A DNA stretch of 64,000 bases, from NCBI RefSeq assembly GCF_015482585.1, contig NZ_CP049742.1:74501-138500 (forward strand), written 5' to 3'. This document shows positions 54,808-63,994 of the stretch, in pieces. Both the position numbers and the translations under genes were made by a program. Position 1 is the stretch's first letter, and each line of letters opens with the position of its first letter. The stretch is from Mangrovibacillus cuniculi. Lineage in GTDB: Bacteria > Bacillota > Bacilli > Bacillales > R1DC41. Below the pieces are notes generated by a model. That model was not told the DNA's origin. It searched no databases and was given only the letters and a program-made list of their open reading frames with translations.

Positions 54808-54852
54808 AAATAGAAACATTCCACTATTTTTAATAGAAGGAGCTGATACGGG

Positions 54853-55452
54853 ATGGACTCGATAAAAAGTGGCTTAAGAAAACTAAGCAAGAAAAATGTT
54901 TTTCTAACATTATCTGCAATCCTGCTTCTCTATATCGTATGGAATTATGAAGATATAAAGTTATATTTTCATACAGTTACTTCAGAAGGTGAGAAATATC
55001 AAAGTCTCCAACAGATTAGTAATGATTTAAATGTTGTTTATGAAGGCAGATATAAAATTGAAACAGTTGAGGAGTTTACCATTGATCAAGACTACCTTGT
55101 TACTTTATGGGATGATAGAAAAAGCGATTTGGTTAAATATTCTCACCCAGAAGGGAATAAAATACTGCAGATTACTTTTACAGATGTGAATGGAGTTAAT
55201 GGCATTAATTTAATGCCTAAAGAAGTAGTAACGCGTGAAGCGGTAAGTATGCTGTATTTTTTAACCCAAAGAAAATTAATGGATAATATTAAAGTGGTCC
55301 AATTTTATTATGAACCCAACTTCGGACCGATCGCCATGGTAGGGACCGAAAGTATACTTATTCCAATAGATGAGTTTGAAAATGAGCTGTCTATTAATAA
55401 AGGAAATTCAACTGAGGAAACTTTAGCAAAGATAACATTGAGTTATTATTGA
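54853..55452 (+). CDS. Hypothetical membrane-anchored protein
   Basis: 199 residues. One N-terminal membrane helix (VFLTLSAILLLYIVWNY) after a basic start, then a soluble extracellular-side domain with TVEEFTIDQDYLVTLWDDRK and VVQFYYEPNFGPIAMVGTES. Family not recognised. The ATG follows AGAAGGAGCTGATACGGG, 45 bases after the deoxyribosyltransferase-like gene, so co-transcription is possible. Confidence 0.65.
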   Translation: MDSIKSGLRKLSKKNVFLTLSAILLLYIVWNYEDIKLYFHTVTSEGEKYQSLQQISNDLNVVYEGRYKIETVEEFTIDQDYLVTLWDDRKSDLVKYSHPEGNKILQITFTDVNGVNGINLMPKEVVTREAVSMLYFLTQRKLMDNIKVVQFYYEPNFGPIAMVGTESILIPIDEFENELSINKGNSTEETLAKITLSYY

Positions 55453-55473
55453 TTACTGGCAGGATCTTAGCTT

Positions 55474-55574
55474 GAGACAGGGACCTTTCCTTACTTTCTA
55501 TTTAAATAAATTCAGGGTCTAAACCTTTGCATTATTAAATATTTTTTAAGACATGGTACCTGTTCCCATGTCTT
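55474..55574. repeat. Element G, copy 3
   Basis: 101 bp from GAGACAGGGACC to TGTTCCCATGTCTT with the shared AT-rich middle (TTACTTTCTATTTAAATAAA, GGGTCTAAACC). Lies between two plus-strand hypothetical genes. Confidence 0.72.
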
Positions 55575-55602
55575 CTCCAGAGAGAGAAAGGTGGAAAAGT
55601 GA

Positions 55603-56127
55603 ATGCGGAATAAATCGATAATAGTAAGTGTGATCATAGTATTTTCTTTCATCTCCTATTATCTCTATACCTCAAATAAATTATATGGAAATGACAAAGA
55701 ATCTATCGTAAAAGTGATTCTTTCTATTGAAGGCTATGAAGATATGGAGATTGAACTTCTAGAAATTAATGATACTAAGGATGATAGAATCGTGGGATTT
55801 TTAGCGGATAATAGTCCTTCTTATATTGAGTTTAATAAAGATAACAAGGGGAATTATGTGTGGAGACATATCGAATCATCAAAAGATGAATCCTTTGGCA
55901 TCTACATACTTACAAAAGAAAATCCAAAAATGATGTTCGTTACGAACTATGATAATGAAATTGCTAGGATGCAGGTAGATGTGAATGATTCCACCTTAGA
56001 ACAAACCTTTACACCATATCAAGCCACCGTTAGATTCTTGGATCTGCCTAAAACAAATCAAAACAGTTACGAGTATCGTAATTATAAATATTACGATACA
56101 GACGGCAATCTTATTAGAGAAGAGTAG
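55603..56127 (+). CDS. Hypothetical membrane-anchored protein
   Basis: 174 residues. N-terminal membrane helix (SIIVSVIIVFSFISYYLYT), then a soluble domain with IEGYEDMEIELLEINDTKDD and YVWRHIESSKDESFGIYILT. Family not recognised; similar layout to the preceding gene. The ATG follows GAAAGGTGGAAAAGTGA, just after element G copy 3. Confidence 0.62.
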   Translation: MRNKSIIVSVIIVFSFISYYLYTSNKLYGNDKESIVKVILSIEGYEDMEIELLEINDTKDDRIVGFLADNSPSYIEFNKDNKGNYVWRHIESSKDESFGIYILTKENPKMMFVTNYDNEIARMQVDVNDSTLEQTFTPYQATVRFLDLPKTNQNSYEYRNYKYYDTDGNLIREE

Positions 56128-56215
56128 GTTGCGAGATACTGTATCTTTTCACATGTCTTGGTAGTCAAGGTGAAAAATAGTAAGAGGTAATTGGGCAAAA
56201 TGGAGGTAGAGAAAA

Positions 56216-56689
56216 GTGATACACCTAATCAAAATGAACGAAAACCAATACAATAAATTCTTTGAAGAGACTGTCAAAGAGTACGCCGAAGAAAATGTAA
56301 AAGAAGGCAGATGGACATCTTCCGAAGCAATGGACCGAGCAAGGAAAGAAACACATGAGTTGCTGCCTGAAGGTATTCAGACCGAGGGGCATTATATATG
56401 TTCCATCCAACATGCAGTAAAAGGACAAGTAGGAACACTTTGGTATGCTATCAAAGAAAAAAAGGGCGAGAAAGTAGCTTTTATCTATAGTATTCAGCTA
56501 AAGGAAGCGTTTCAAGGAATGGGATATGGAAAGCAGGCTTTAACTGTATTGGAAGCGGGTCTCGTTTCTCAGAGTGTCAGCTCTATTGGATTACATGTTT
56601 TCGGTCATAATGAACGAGCATTTCAGTTATATAGAAAGATGGGGTATCTTGCGACTAGTATTAAGATGAAGAAGCAGCTGAAAGTTTAG
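56216..56689 (+). CDS. GNAT-family acetyltransferase
   Basis: 157 residues. The N-terminus MIHLIKMNENQYNKFFEETV and motif A VAFIYSIQLKEAFQGMGYGK (Q-G-M-G-Y-G), then IGLHVFGHNERAFQLYRKMGYLAT, are typical of RimI-like GNATs. The GTG start follows TGGAGGTAGAGAAAA. Substrate unknown. Confidence 0.87.
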   Translation: MIHLIKMNENQYNKFFEETVKEYAEENVKEGRWTSSEAMDRARKETHELLPEGIQTEGHYICSIQHAVKGQVGTLWYAIKEKKGEKVAFIYSIQLKEAFQGMGYGKQALTVLEAGLVSQSVSSIGLHVFGHNERAFQLYRKMGYLATSIKMKKQLKV

Positions 56690-56896
56690 GTAGACCTATA
56701 CATTACCGCGAGACAAGTGAAAAGGTATTTCGTCTTGTTGCTTGCAGAAACACAGTACATTTCCTATTGTCTTTTATTAAATACAACCCTTATTTTCAGT
56801 TTCTTTGTGGTATAAAATGGGTATAGTGTCAGCGGTCCTCTGCCTAGTAAATTGACGAAGCACGTACCATTATTGTTTGAAGTCTTGGAGGATTAT

Positions 56897-57421
56897 ATGA
56901 ATGTAAGAGATAGTAATGTCCAGAATATAAAACTTAGACCTTTAACCATAGACGATTTTTCATCCGTTTTAGAATGGAGTAAGGATGAAAAATTTTGTTT
57001 AGCAAGTAATTGGGAGTTACATAGAGATGAACAAGAAGTGAATAGCTGGTGGCAGCACTTTGTAAGTAGCCTACCTGAAGATTTTATTCGATTAGCATTG
57101 GAATTAGAAAATAAATTAATAGGTTATGTAGACTTAGCTTGTATGAAGGGAACTGAAGCCGAATTAGGTATTGCAATTGGTGATAGTTCACAATGGGGAA
57201 AAGGAATTGGTTTTAATGCTAGTATATCTATGATGGATTATGCTTCTAAGCAATTAGGTATAACAGTTTTTAATGCAGAGACACATGAGATAAATGTTCG
57301 TTCTAGAAGGATGCTAGAGAAGATAGGGTTTAGGGAAGTTAGTAGAATTGGCAGTGAGGTATATTTAGGAACAGAGAGCCAACTTATACAATATAGGTTT
57401 GAAATTTCATCCGAGACATAG
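56897..57421 (+). CDS. GNAT-family acetyltransferase, RimJ-like
   Basis: 174 residues. KLRPLTIDDFSSVLEWSKDE opens a RimJ/RimL-type fold; motif A is GDSSQWGKGIGFNASISMMD, followed by INVRSRRMLEKIGFREV. The ATG at 56897 follows CTTGGAGGATTAT; an upstream TTG is rejected. The last codons (Ser-Glu-Thr-stop, GAGACATAG) belong to the left end of element G copy 4, so the native C-terminus has probably been replaced. Confidence 0.85.
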   Translation: MNVRDSNVQNIKLRPLTIDDFSSVLEWSKDEKFCLASNWELHRDEQEVNSWWQHFVSSLPEDFIRLALELENKLIGYVDLACMKGTEAELGIAIGDSSQWGKGIGFNASISMMDYASKQLGITVFNAETHEINVRSRRMLEKIGFREVSRIGSEVYLGTESQLIQYRFEISSET

Positions 57422-57536
57422 GGACCGAGACATAGAGACAGGAACCTTGTATTACTTTCTTTTTAAATAAATTTAGGGTCTAAAACTTTGCGCTATTAAA
57501 TAATGTTTTAAGACACGGTGCCTGTCCCCGTGTCTT
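57413..57536. repeat. Element G, copy 4
   Basis: 124 bp with a doubled left end (GAGACATAGGGACC then GAGACATAGAGACAGG), the AT-rich middle, and right end CCTGTCCCCGTGTCTT. Overlaps the stop codon of the preceding GNAT gene. Confidence 0.75.
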
Positions 57537-57803
57537 AAAACATGTACATCTGCTCATCAATTCAATTCTAAGTAAACAAAAGTGGTAGACAGAGGAATAG
57601 TTCCTTTGTCTTCTAATCGTTGCCTAGAACTTTTCACCATCAAATTCTTTTCTTAAGACACGGTACCTGTCCCTGTGTCTTTATTCCCCAGTTTTTCTAC
57701 TTAACGAAAAAAGATTTTCCTCCCCTATTTAAAACTATTTTCACCCTATTAACGACTAAACAAATGAACGAGCAAACAATCAGGTAGAAACGGACGAGAT
57801 AAC
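57537..57803. other. Intergenic region with a right-end fragment of element G (57655-57681)
   Basis: AAGACACGGTACCTGTCCCT then GTGTCTT is the self-complementary right end of element G, standing alone. The rest should hold the promoter of the sigma factor operon; no consensus was recognised. Confidence 0.55.
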
Positions 57804-58382
57804 ATGTTGAATAAAGAGAAAAAATGGATCAAGTTGATTCAGAAAAGAGCAGACGAACAAGCGGCGAACGAACTTGTGTCGATGTACTATTCACACATAT
57901 ATGCGTTTGTGTACAAGCAAACAATGAACAAAGAATTGTCTCTCGATTTGACGCAAGAAATTTTTATCAGCATGCTCCAGTCTATTCAGCATTTTGAAGG
58001 AAAGCGAGCATCCTTTAAAACATGGCTGTACAAAATAGCGACAAATCGATTGGTGGATTACTATCGCTCTAAGCACTACAAGTACGACCGAACAACTGAT
58101 GACCTGGAAGTGGAGTGGGTGTCAGCGGAAGAGGACTTTACGGTGACTTTGGAGAGAAGAGAAGAGGTGGAAGAAGTAATCGCTCATATAAATGAGTTAG
58201 CTACATATCCACAACAAATTCTACGCTTAAAACTATTCGCTGACTATACGTTTGCGGAGATTGCAACTACGCTTAACGTACCTGAGTCCTCTGTAAAAAC
58301 AAAATACTATACGACCGTCCGAAGATTAAAACGAACGCTAACTGGAGGATCAAAGAATGAAAAAAGAAATATGGAACATTGA
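57804..58382 (+). CDS. ECF-type RNA polymerase sigma factor
   Basis: 192 residues. Region 2: YYSHIYAFVYKQTMNKELSL, DLTQEIFISMLQSIQHFEGK, FKTWLYKIATNRLVDYYR; region 4: LKLFADYTFAEIATTLNVPE then SSVKTKYYTTVRRLKRTL. It overlaps the next membrane gene by 26 bases and is followed by an ABC transporter, so it likely controls this operon, with the membrane protein as possible anti-sigma partner. Similar logic to the SigY operon of B. subtilis. Confidence 0.9.
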   Translation: MLNKEKKWIKLIQKRADEQAANELVSMYYSHIYAFVYKQTMNKELSLDLTQEIFISMLQSIQHFEGKRASFKTWLYKIATNRLVDYYRSKHYKYDRTTDDLEVEWVSAEEDFTVTLERREEVEEVIAHINELATYPQQILRLKLFADYTFAEIATTLNVPESSVKTKYYTTVRRLKRTLTGGSKNEKRNMEH

Positions 58383-59115
58383 CTATCCAGATGAACAAAT
58401 GACGAAATCACAGATTGATGAAATCGTCAGAAAAGGAGTGAAAAAACCACGCTCATTTCTTTCTACTATAAAAGAAATGTACCAGCAGGTGGGAGTACGT
58501 AATTTGTTTCATGATGCTATGGACCTCTCGTTTATCTTCATAATAGGATTTTCTCTTCTTCTAATAGGTTTGTTCTATACAGTTGAGCAAGTACATTCAA
58601 TGAATGAAATGTATACGATTCTGTTTATTTCATCGCCACTGCTTTATCTAGGGATGGCTGTTTTATCTTTCGTTCGTGCAAATGAGCACCGTACATTTGA
58701 AGTGGAAATGACCTGTAAATATCACATTCTTCAATTAGCCGCATTCCGCATGCTTGTTTTTGGCATAGGAGCAATTGTATGCAACGGCTTATTCATTGTT
58801 GCTCTGTCTTATTTTCATCCAACTCTTCACACTGTAGAAGCATTATGTATTTCCATGAGCTCACTCAGTATCTTTGCCACAAGCTTTTTATACATGTCAC
58901 AAAAAGTTAAAAGGAAATGGGGAAGTTATGCGTTTATTGGCGTGTGGGTAATAGGAAACATGACCGCTGTCTTCTATAGCGCAGAACTGTATACAATGTT
59001 TCTTCGACATATCCCTATGTATGCATATATGCTGATTTTCCTTCTGTTTGCGTATGGGTATGTCGAACGTCTTAAAGATATGATGTTCCATCAACCAGTG
59101 AAAGGGGTTTTGTAA
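58357..59115 (+). CDS. Six-helix membrane protein of the sigma/ABC operon
   Basis: 252 residues: a cytoplasmic N-terminal segment of about 65 residues (MTKSQIDEIVRKGVKKPRSF) followed by about six membrane helices. The start, after CTGGAGGATCAAAG, lies inside the sigma gene. An anti-sigma or transporter-accessory role is inferred from position; no zinc-binding anti-sigma motif is seen. Ends just before the ATPase gene. Confidence 0.72.
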   Translation: MKKEIWNIDYPDEQMTKSQIDEIVRKGVKKPRSFLSTIKEMYQQVGVRNLFHDAMDLSFIFIIGFSLLLIGLFYTVEQVHSMNEMYTILFISSPLLYLGMAVLSFVRANEHRTFEVEMTCKYHILQLAAFRMLVFGIGAIVCNGLFIVALSYFHPTLHTVEALCISMSSLSIFATSFLYMSQKVKRKWGSYAFIGVWVIGNMTAVFYSAELYTMFLRHIPMYAYMLIFLLFAYGYVERLKDMMFHQPVKGVL

Positions 59116-59988
59116 ATGCTAGTAGTACAGCACGTATCAAAAAACTTTGGGTCATTTCAAGCATTAAACGATGTTAACCTTGAATTTCATCATGGAGTAT
59201 ACGGTCTTCTTGCCCCTAATGGCGCGGGAAAAACGACGTTAATTAAAATGCTTACAACACTTTTATTTCCAACTAGTGGTGAGATACTGTACGAAGGGGA
59301 AGACATTATTAAATTAGACGAACGGTACCGAGATGTACTTGGATATTTGCCACAAGAATTCGGTTACTACAAACAGTATACGCCTACGAAGTATTTGCTT
59401 TATCTTGCAGCATTAAAAGGTTTAGACCGTAAAACAGCAACTGCAAGGGTGGAAGAACTTTTAAAATTGGTAGCCTTAGATGATGTAGCACATAAAAAGA
59501 TGAAAAAATTTTCAGGTGGAATGATCCAACGTGTTGGGATTGCTCAAGCCATGTTGAACGACCCAAAGATTTTAATCTTAGATGAACCAACAGCTGGACT
59601 TGATCCAAAAGAACGAGTTCGATTTCGGAATTTAATTACAGACTTAGCACGGAACCGTATTGTCCTATTATCCACACATATAGTCTCTGATGTGGAATCT
59701 ATAGCAAATGAAATCATCATGATAAAAGACAAACAGGTGTTATACAAAGATACAGTTTCAAACATTTGTCAAAAAATTAAAGGGCTTGTGTACGAAACGG
59801 AAGTGGCGTTTGATGAAATAGCTACTTTTCGGAAAGCGTATTTCTCTTTATCAGAAAAACAAGAAAATGGGAACATGTATGTGCGCTTCTTAACGCACGA
59901 ACCGGCACATAAGCATTGGAAAGCAGTAACTCCAAACTTAGAAGATGTGTTTCTTCACCTTTATCAAGACGAAGCGGTACAGGTATGA
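59116..59988 (+). CDS. ABC transporter ATPase
   Basis: 290 residues. Walker A GLLAPNGAGKTT at about 34-45, Q-loop GYLPQEFGYYKQYTP, signature FSGGMIQRVGIAQAM, Walker B ILILDEPTAGLDPKE and switch His in LLSTHIVSDVE. Belongs to the CcmA/BcrA-type group for export or membrane-function ABC systems. Its stop overlaps the next gene (ATGA). Works with the two permeases downstream. Confidence 0.93.
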   Translation: MLVVQHVSKNFGSFQALNDVNLEFHHGVYGLLAPNGAGKTTLIKMLTTLLFPTSGEILYEGEDIIKLDERYRDVLGYLPQEFGYYKQYTPTKYLLYLAALKGLDRKTATARVEELLKLVALDDVAHKKMKKFSGGMIQRVGIAQAMLNDPKILILDEPTAGLDPKERVRFRNLITDLARNRIVLLSTHIVSDVESIANEIIMIKDKQVLYKDTVSNICQKIKGLVYETEVAFDEIATFRKAYFSLSEKQENGNMYVRFLTHEPAHKHWKAVTPNLEDVFLHLYQDEAVQV

Positions 59989-61256
59989 TTACGCTGCTAG
60001 AGGTAAAGAAAATTGTAGCGTCCCCGATTGTGTGGATTCTCTTACTTCTATTTACTGCCTTTAATAGTTATCAAATATACATGCATGCCCCAATGAAAGA
60101 TAATATGCATCTAGTAAATGCTATTATCGACGAGCATGGGACTGTAATGGACGAGCAAGGACAAGCCAACTTAAAAGCAGATTATCTGGAAGAGATGCAA
60201 GCTTGGAATGAACTGTCAAAAAAGAAACAGGGACAAACCTATGCCACAATGCAAGATTTCTTTCAAGCTGAAAACTACTATTCTATTATGGATAATAATG
60301 TATATTCCGAAAAAGAAATGGTATATGCCAGTAATCTAGCAGTGAAAGAAACCTATGTTTTGGAGGCAGAAGAAATTGTACAGAGATATCACAATATCAA
60401 TGTAGAAGATCTAGCAACAAACTATATTCGGCTGTTTAGATTGAGTGGAGAAGCAGCTGAAGTTGTGAAAAAGCATTACCATTCGTTTCAACCACGATTT
60501 GATGAACTAAAGCAGAATGACGAGTATCTCTCCCTTTTTTTTAATGGAAAAGCATACGAGACTCATAGCTTCTTGTTTAGAAGCCTCTTCCTTTCTGTGA
60601 TGATTGAAGCGGCACTCTTAATTGCACTGGTAACTTCCTTTATTGTGAACTATGAATTTGATCAACGGACAGCGCTTGTTACGTATTCGACTAAACGAGG
60701 TAGACAGATTGTAAAAAATAAATTAAACGCTGCTATTATTGCATCTATGACAATGGTTGCTTTCCTTTTAAGTAGTACACTGTTCACGTATTTTCTTGTA
60801 TTTGATTATTCCAGACTGTGGCACGTTCCGATATCTTCAGGTTTTTTAACAGAATCCAACAATATGGCATTTATGAGCTGGTGGAAATTATCATTTCTTC
60901 AGTATGTTTTATTAAGTTGTGGGCTTGTATTTGTAACTCTATTTCTCGTTACATTGATGATATTTGTGTTATCAATGTGGATTCGTAATAGCTACGTGGT
61001 ATTTTTTCTTTTTTTCATTATCGCTGGACTGTTTATTCTTTTACCAGGGGAGATACCAAGAAATAGCGAGTGGATTATTTATGCGCATTATACGCCTTTT
61101 TCACTTATGCTGGGGGTGAAATATTGGTGGATGGAAAGCGGAGCATTTACGACGTACAAATATTATGAACTTGTAACCGTTAGCGTGTGGTTTGTGTTAT
61201 TTGCCACAACAAGTCTATTCTGCATAAAACGTTTTTATCAACAAAATTTATCATAA
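59985..61256 (+). CDS. ABC-2-type permease
   Basis: 423 residues. Membrane helix near the N-terminus (IVASPIVWILLLLFTAFNSY), a large extracytoplasmic domain of about 170 residues, then five more helices near the C-terminus (for example LIALVTSFIVNYEFDQRTAL). The start overlaps the ATPase stop. The long open frame upstream in this phase is only a shadow. Part of a transporter of unknown substrate, perhaps a peptide or antibiotic. Confidence 0.85.
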   Translation: MITLLEVKKIVASPIVWILLLLFTAFNSYQIYMHAPMKDNMHLVNAIIDEHGTVMDEQGQANLKADYLEEMQAWNELSKKKQGQTYATMQDFFQAENYYSIMDNNVYSEKEMVYASNLAVKETYVLEAEEIVQRYHNINVEDLATNYIRLFRLSGEAAEVVKKHYHSFQPRFDELKQNDEYLSLFFNGKAYETHSFLFRSLFLSVMIEAALLIALVTSFIVNYEFDQRTALVTYSTKRGRQIVKNKLNAAIIASMTMVAFLLSSTLFTYFLVFDYSRLWHVPISSGFLTESNNMAFMSWWKLSFLQYVLLSCGLVFVTLFLVTLMIFVLSMWIRNSYVVFFLFFIIAGLFILLPGEIPRNSEWIIYAHYTPFSLMLGVKYWWMESGAFTTYKYYELVTVSVWFVLFATTSLFCIKRFYQQNLS

Positions 61257-61268
61257 GGAAGCGAAAAA

Positions 61269-62399
61269 ATGATCATTTGGAATGAGTTAAAAAAGATATT
61301 CACGTTTAAAACAATTATTCTTTTAAGTCTTGTTACGTTTGTATTCTATCATTTGTTTATCCTGTTTGATATTGACTATTTTCCAAATGGTCGTCCTGCA
61401 ACAGATGAATTTAAAGTCGTGAAACAAATGATTGATGAGTATGGAGAATACATGGATGAAGCGGAATTTAGTCACTTTAAGGATATATATAATCGACAAA
61501 AGCAAGAAGCGGAAATGTACATAGGTGCACAAAAAGAGTTAGTAGATGCAGGAGTGGATACCTACGAAAAATTTAAAGCGTATGATATAAGCAACCAAAC
61601 CGTAAATAATGTTCGAGACCGCATTTTTCATGAAGAAGGAGTGGATGTTTTTTGGGAACTACAAGCAAGAGAGGGGATTATAGAGCGCTATGAACATCCA
61701 GAATATGTAGGTGATGCGATATTAATGGAAGAGCAGCAAAATCGCATAGATGAGTTACGACAAACCAAGCAATATACCTCGACAATGAGCTGGATTGTAT
61801 TTGAAAACTACAACAATCTCATCGGAAATGTCGCCTTGCTTATTTTCTTAAGTATCATGATTGTGGTCACCCCACTGTATTTACAAGATCGAAAAAATAA
61901 AGTAATGCTCCTTCAATATACGTCAAAGCTAGGAAGAAGATTGTTCTCCCACAAATTCGTGGCAGCATTAATCGCAACGACAGCTGTCCTCCTGTTACAG
62001 ATGCTGTTGTTTTTTTCACTATATAAAGGAAACGGAACATTCATGTTTCTACCGTTACAAATAAATTCTATCTTCAACTATATAATATCTTGGTACGACC
62101 TAACGTTTTTACATTACATCATTTTAACCATTATCGGGATTTATGTGATTGGGATCTCTATATTATTAATGGTAGCTTATATTTCAAGTATGACGCCAAA
62201 CTACATGACGAACATCGGTAGTCAAATTCCTTTAATGTTTCTACTAATCATTTTTGGAGTAGATTACTTTGTCAGAAACATAACAAGTTTGTATTTACCA
62301 CAACTCCTTTGGCCTATCCTATTAATCTGTTTTATAGGGGTAGCAGCTACTTTATTTATCGTTAAAGTGAAAAGAGAGCGAGTAAGAGATGTCCTATGA
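61269..62399 (+). CDS. ABC-2-type permease
   Basis: 376 residues with the same plan as the preceding permease: N-terminal helix (TIILLSLVTFVFYHLFILFD), a soluble domain rich in charged residues, then five helices (VALLIFLSIMIVVTPLYLQD ...). The shared EFxxVxxMIDEYGEYMDE-like segment and the preceding gene's IIDEHGTVMDEQ suggest the two arose by duplication. The ATG follows AAGGAAGCGAAAAA. Confidence 0.83.
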   Translation: MIIWNELKKIFTFKTIILLSLVTFVFYHLFILFDIDYFPNGRPATDEFKVVKQMIDEYGEYMDEAEFSHFKDIYNRQKQEAEMYIGAQKELVDAGVDTYEKFKAYDISNQTVNNVRDRIFHEEGVDVFWELQAREGIIERYEHPEYVGDAILMEEQQNRIDELRQTKQYTSTMSWIVFENYNNLIGNVALLIFLSIMIVVTPLYLQDRKNKVMLLQYTSKLGRRLFSHKFVAALIATTAVLLLQMLLFFSLYKGNGTFMFLPLQINSIFNYIISWYDLTFLHYIILTIIGIYVIGISILLMVAYISSMTPNYMTNIGSQIPLMFLLIIFGVDYFVRNITSLYLPQLLWPILLICFIGVAATLFIVKVKRERVRDVL

Positions 62400-62433
62400 G
62401 GAACGAATGATACATACTTGTTATGATATTGAT

Positions 62434-62478
62434 AAAACAGCTAAACTACTAATTCTACAGTAGTTTAGCTGTTTTTTT
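62434..62478 (+). terminator. Terminator of the sigma/ABC operon
   Basis: Perfect 17-bp stem AAAACAGCTAAACTACT/AGTAGTTTAGCTGTTTT with loop AATTCTAC, followed by more T residues. Confidence 0.85.
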
Positions 62479-62500
62479 GTAAAGGAAGACAAGCAAACTG

Positions 62501-62612
62501 GAGACATAGGGACAGGTTCACTGTCTTACTAATTATTAACATAATAGCAGCAGTTCCAATATCCTATTTTTTGTTGATATAGTAATTGTACGCTTCAATT
62601 TCCCTGTGTCTC
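62501..62612. repeat. Element G, copy 5 (variant middle)
   Basis: 112 bp: GAGACATAGGGACAGG at the left, TTTCCCTGTGTCTC at the right, but the middle (TTACTAATTATTAACATAAT, CAGCAGTTCC) differs from copies 1, 3 and 4 and matches the half copy at 48606. Two subtypes of the element therefore exist here. Confidence 0.7.
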
Positions 62613-62701
62613 TATTAAACTCTTTTGTGGAAAATTTAAGAACTAGTAGTTTTTATCTACGGTAATTATAATTTAGAAAATACAACTTTAGGAGATACAA
62701 T

Positions 62702-62944
62702 ATGTGGTTAAAGGTACTTTTAGCTTTGTTTGCAACATTAGGTTATTGGCTTATGTATTTTTCTGTTTTTGGAAAGAAAAAGCAAATTGACGATATGGAA
62801 GGCGGAGGTATTTCTTTTAGTTTCTTTGAACTAGTATTCGATATGATTTTAAACTTTTCACCTACAATGGTAAAAAGAATACTTTTGTTCCTTATTGGAT
62901 TATTACTTGCTGTAAGCTCTACGTTTGGTTTAATTTTTGCATAA
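62702..62944 (+). CDS. Small two-helix membrane protein
   Basis: 80 residues: N-terminal helix WLKVLLALFATLGYWLMYFS, a short polar loop with KKKQIDDMEGGG, and a C-terminal helix ILLFLIGLLLAVSSTFGLIF. Family not recognised. The ATG follows TTTAGGAGATACAAT. Monocistronic. Confidence 0.62.
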   Translation: MWLKVLLALFATLGYWLMYFSVFGKKKQIDDMEGGGISFSFFELVFDMILNFSPTMVKRILLFLIGLLLAVSSTFGLIFA

Positions 62945-63362
62945 TAAATAGTGCCTGTCACAACCCGAAAAATCTTGTTCCACAGAATGTTTCACAACTT
63001 TTGTTTCCAGTTAGGAGACAGCAAGACAGATACCTTGTCTGCCGCTATCCCGTAACATACTTCTTCCAACCTATGCTTGTCCAAATAGAAACAGGATGGT
63101 TCAAGAACCATTCAGTAAGAAAAAGAAACTCCTCCTCGCAGTGGAGGAGTTTGACTAAACATCAACCACGACTAATTTCGTCATTTAATTTCTTTGGTTT
63201 GAAGGAAGTAGAAGAAAATTTGTTAGTGTAGACCGAGAAAAAGAGAGGTATCTTGCTCTACAATCTATTTCCATTTACACACAAGTTGATTAGATTGTAG
63301 GTTGTTACCTAATGAGAAAGTCAAATGTAAAATATTCTCTTCGAAAAAGCTATGTACTAGAT
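62945..63362. other. Intergenic region with a terminator-like hairpin
   Basis: AAACTCCTCC/GGAGGAGTTT at 63126-63152 (loop TCGCAGT) is the only clear structure. An open frame at 63001-63231 runs through this hairpin and has no ribosome site. No gene is supported. Confidence 0.5.
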
Positions 63363-63404
63363 AAACCAAAACAGATCAAGTTGCCGATCTGTTTTGGTTT
63401 TTTT
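63363..63404 (+). terminator. Strong terminator-like hairpin
   Basis: Perfect 15-bp stem AAACCAAAACAGATC/GATCTGTTTTGGTTT with an 8-base loop and a T tail. Lies 30 bases past the stop of the minus-strand oxidoreductase; A/T flanks permit either direction. Confidence 0.75.
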
Positions 63405-63433
63405 ATAGAAATCAAAATAAAGATGCTACAAGA

Positions 63434-63994
63434 TTACTTCATGAATACATCTTGTAAATGTTTTTTCAGTTCGCTTCTATATTTTTCGATATCTGGATTT
63501 GCCACTACGTCGTGAGCACCAAATGTTTTTAGAGGTACCATGTTTACATAGCGTTGCATGTGATGTAAGTGTGCAATAGCATCCTCGATATCTTTACCTT
63601 GTAGGAAGGAGCCCTCATTAGTATCATTAAAGGCCGTTTCTGGTGCATTCCATGTAGTGGAAAACATATATTTTTTCCCTTCCATCAATCCACCGTCTCC
63701 GTATTGGTTTATAGCAGGTCCAAAGAACACTCCGTATGCATAGACTTGGTCAATATATTTTTTCATTGCAGCAGGGAGAGAGAACCAATAAATTGGTGTT
63801 TGGAAAATTACAACGTCTGCCCATTGGAATTTTTCTTGCTCTTTTTTAACATCATATCCTTCTTCTACAATCGTTGTTTTTACTTCAAATTTATCGGAAA
63901 GAGTCGATACAATGTCCTCGAACAATGTCTTATTTAACTGACCTTTCGCGAAATCATAGTACTCATGTCCATTAATTACTAAAATGTTTTTCAA
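63434..63994 (-). CDS. Flavodoxin-fold NAD(P)H oxidoreductase (MdaB-like quinone reductase)
   Basis: 186 residues, the usual length. ILVINGHEYYDFAKGQLNKT at the start, the FMN-binding VVIFQTPIYWFSLPAAMKKY and IDQVYAYGVFFG, and the TTWNAPETAF segment match MdaB-type NAD(P)H:quinone oxidoreductases. The start is a TTG near the window edge; the ribosome site is not convincingly visible, so a longer N-terminus outside the window cannot be fully excluded. Confidence 0.87.
   Translation of the reverse strand: MKNILVINGHEYYDFAKGQLNKTLFEDIVSTLSDKFEVKTTIVEEGYDVKKEQEKFQWADVVIFQTPIYWFSLPAAMKKYIDQVYAYGVFFGPAINQYGDGGLMEGKKYMFSTTWNAPETAFNDTNEGSFLQGKDIEDAIAHLHHMQRYVNMVPLKTFGAHDVVANPDIEKYRSELKKHLQDVFMK

Noticed and set aside
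63001-63231. 76-residue open frame
   Set aside because: Passes through a terminator-like hairpin and has no recognisable family or ribosome site.
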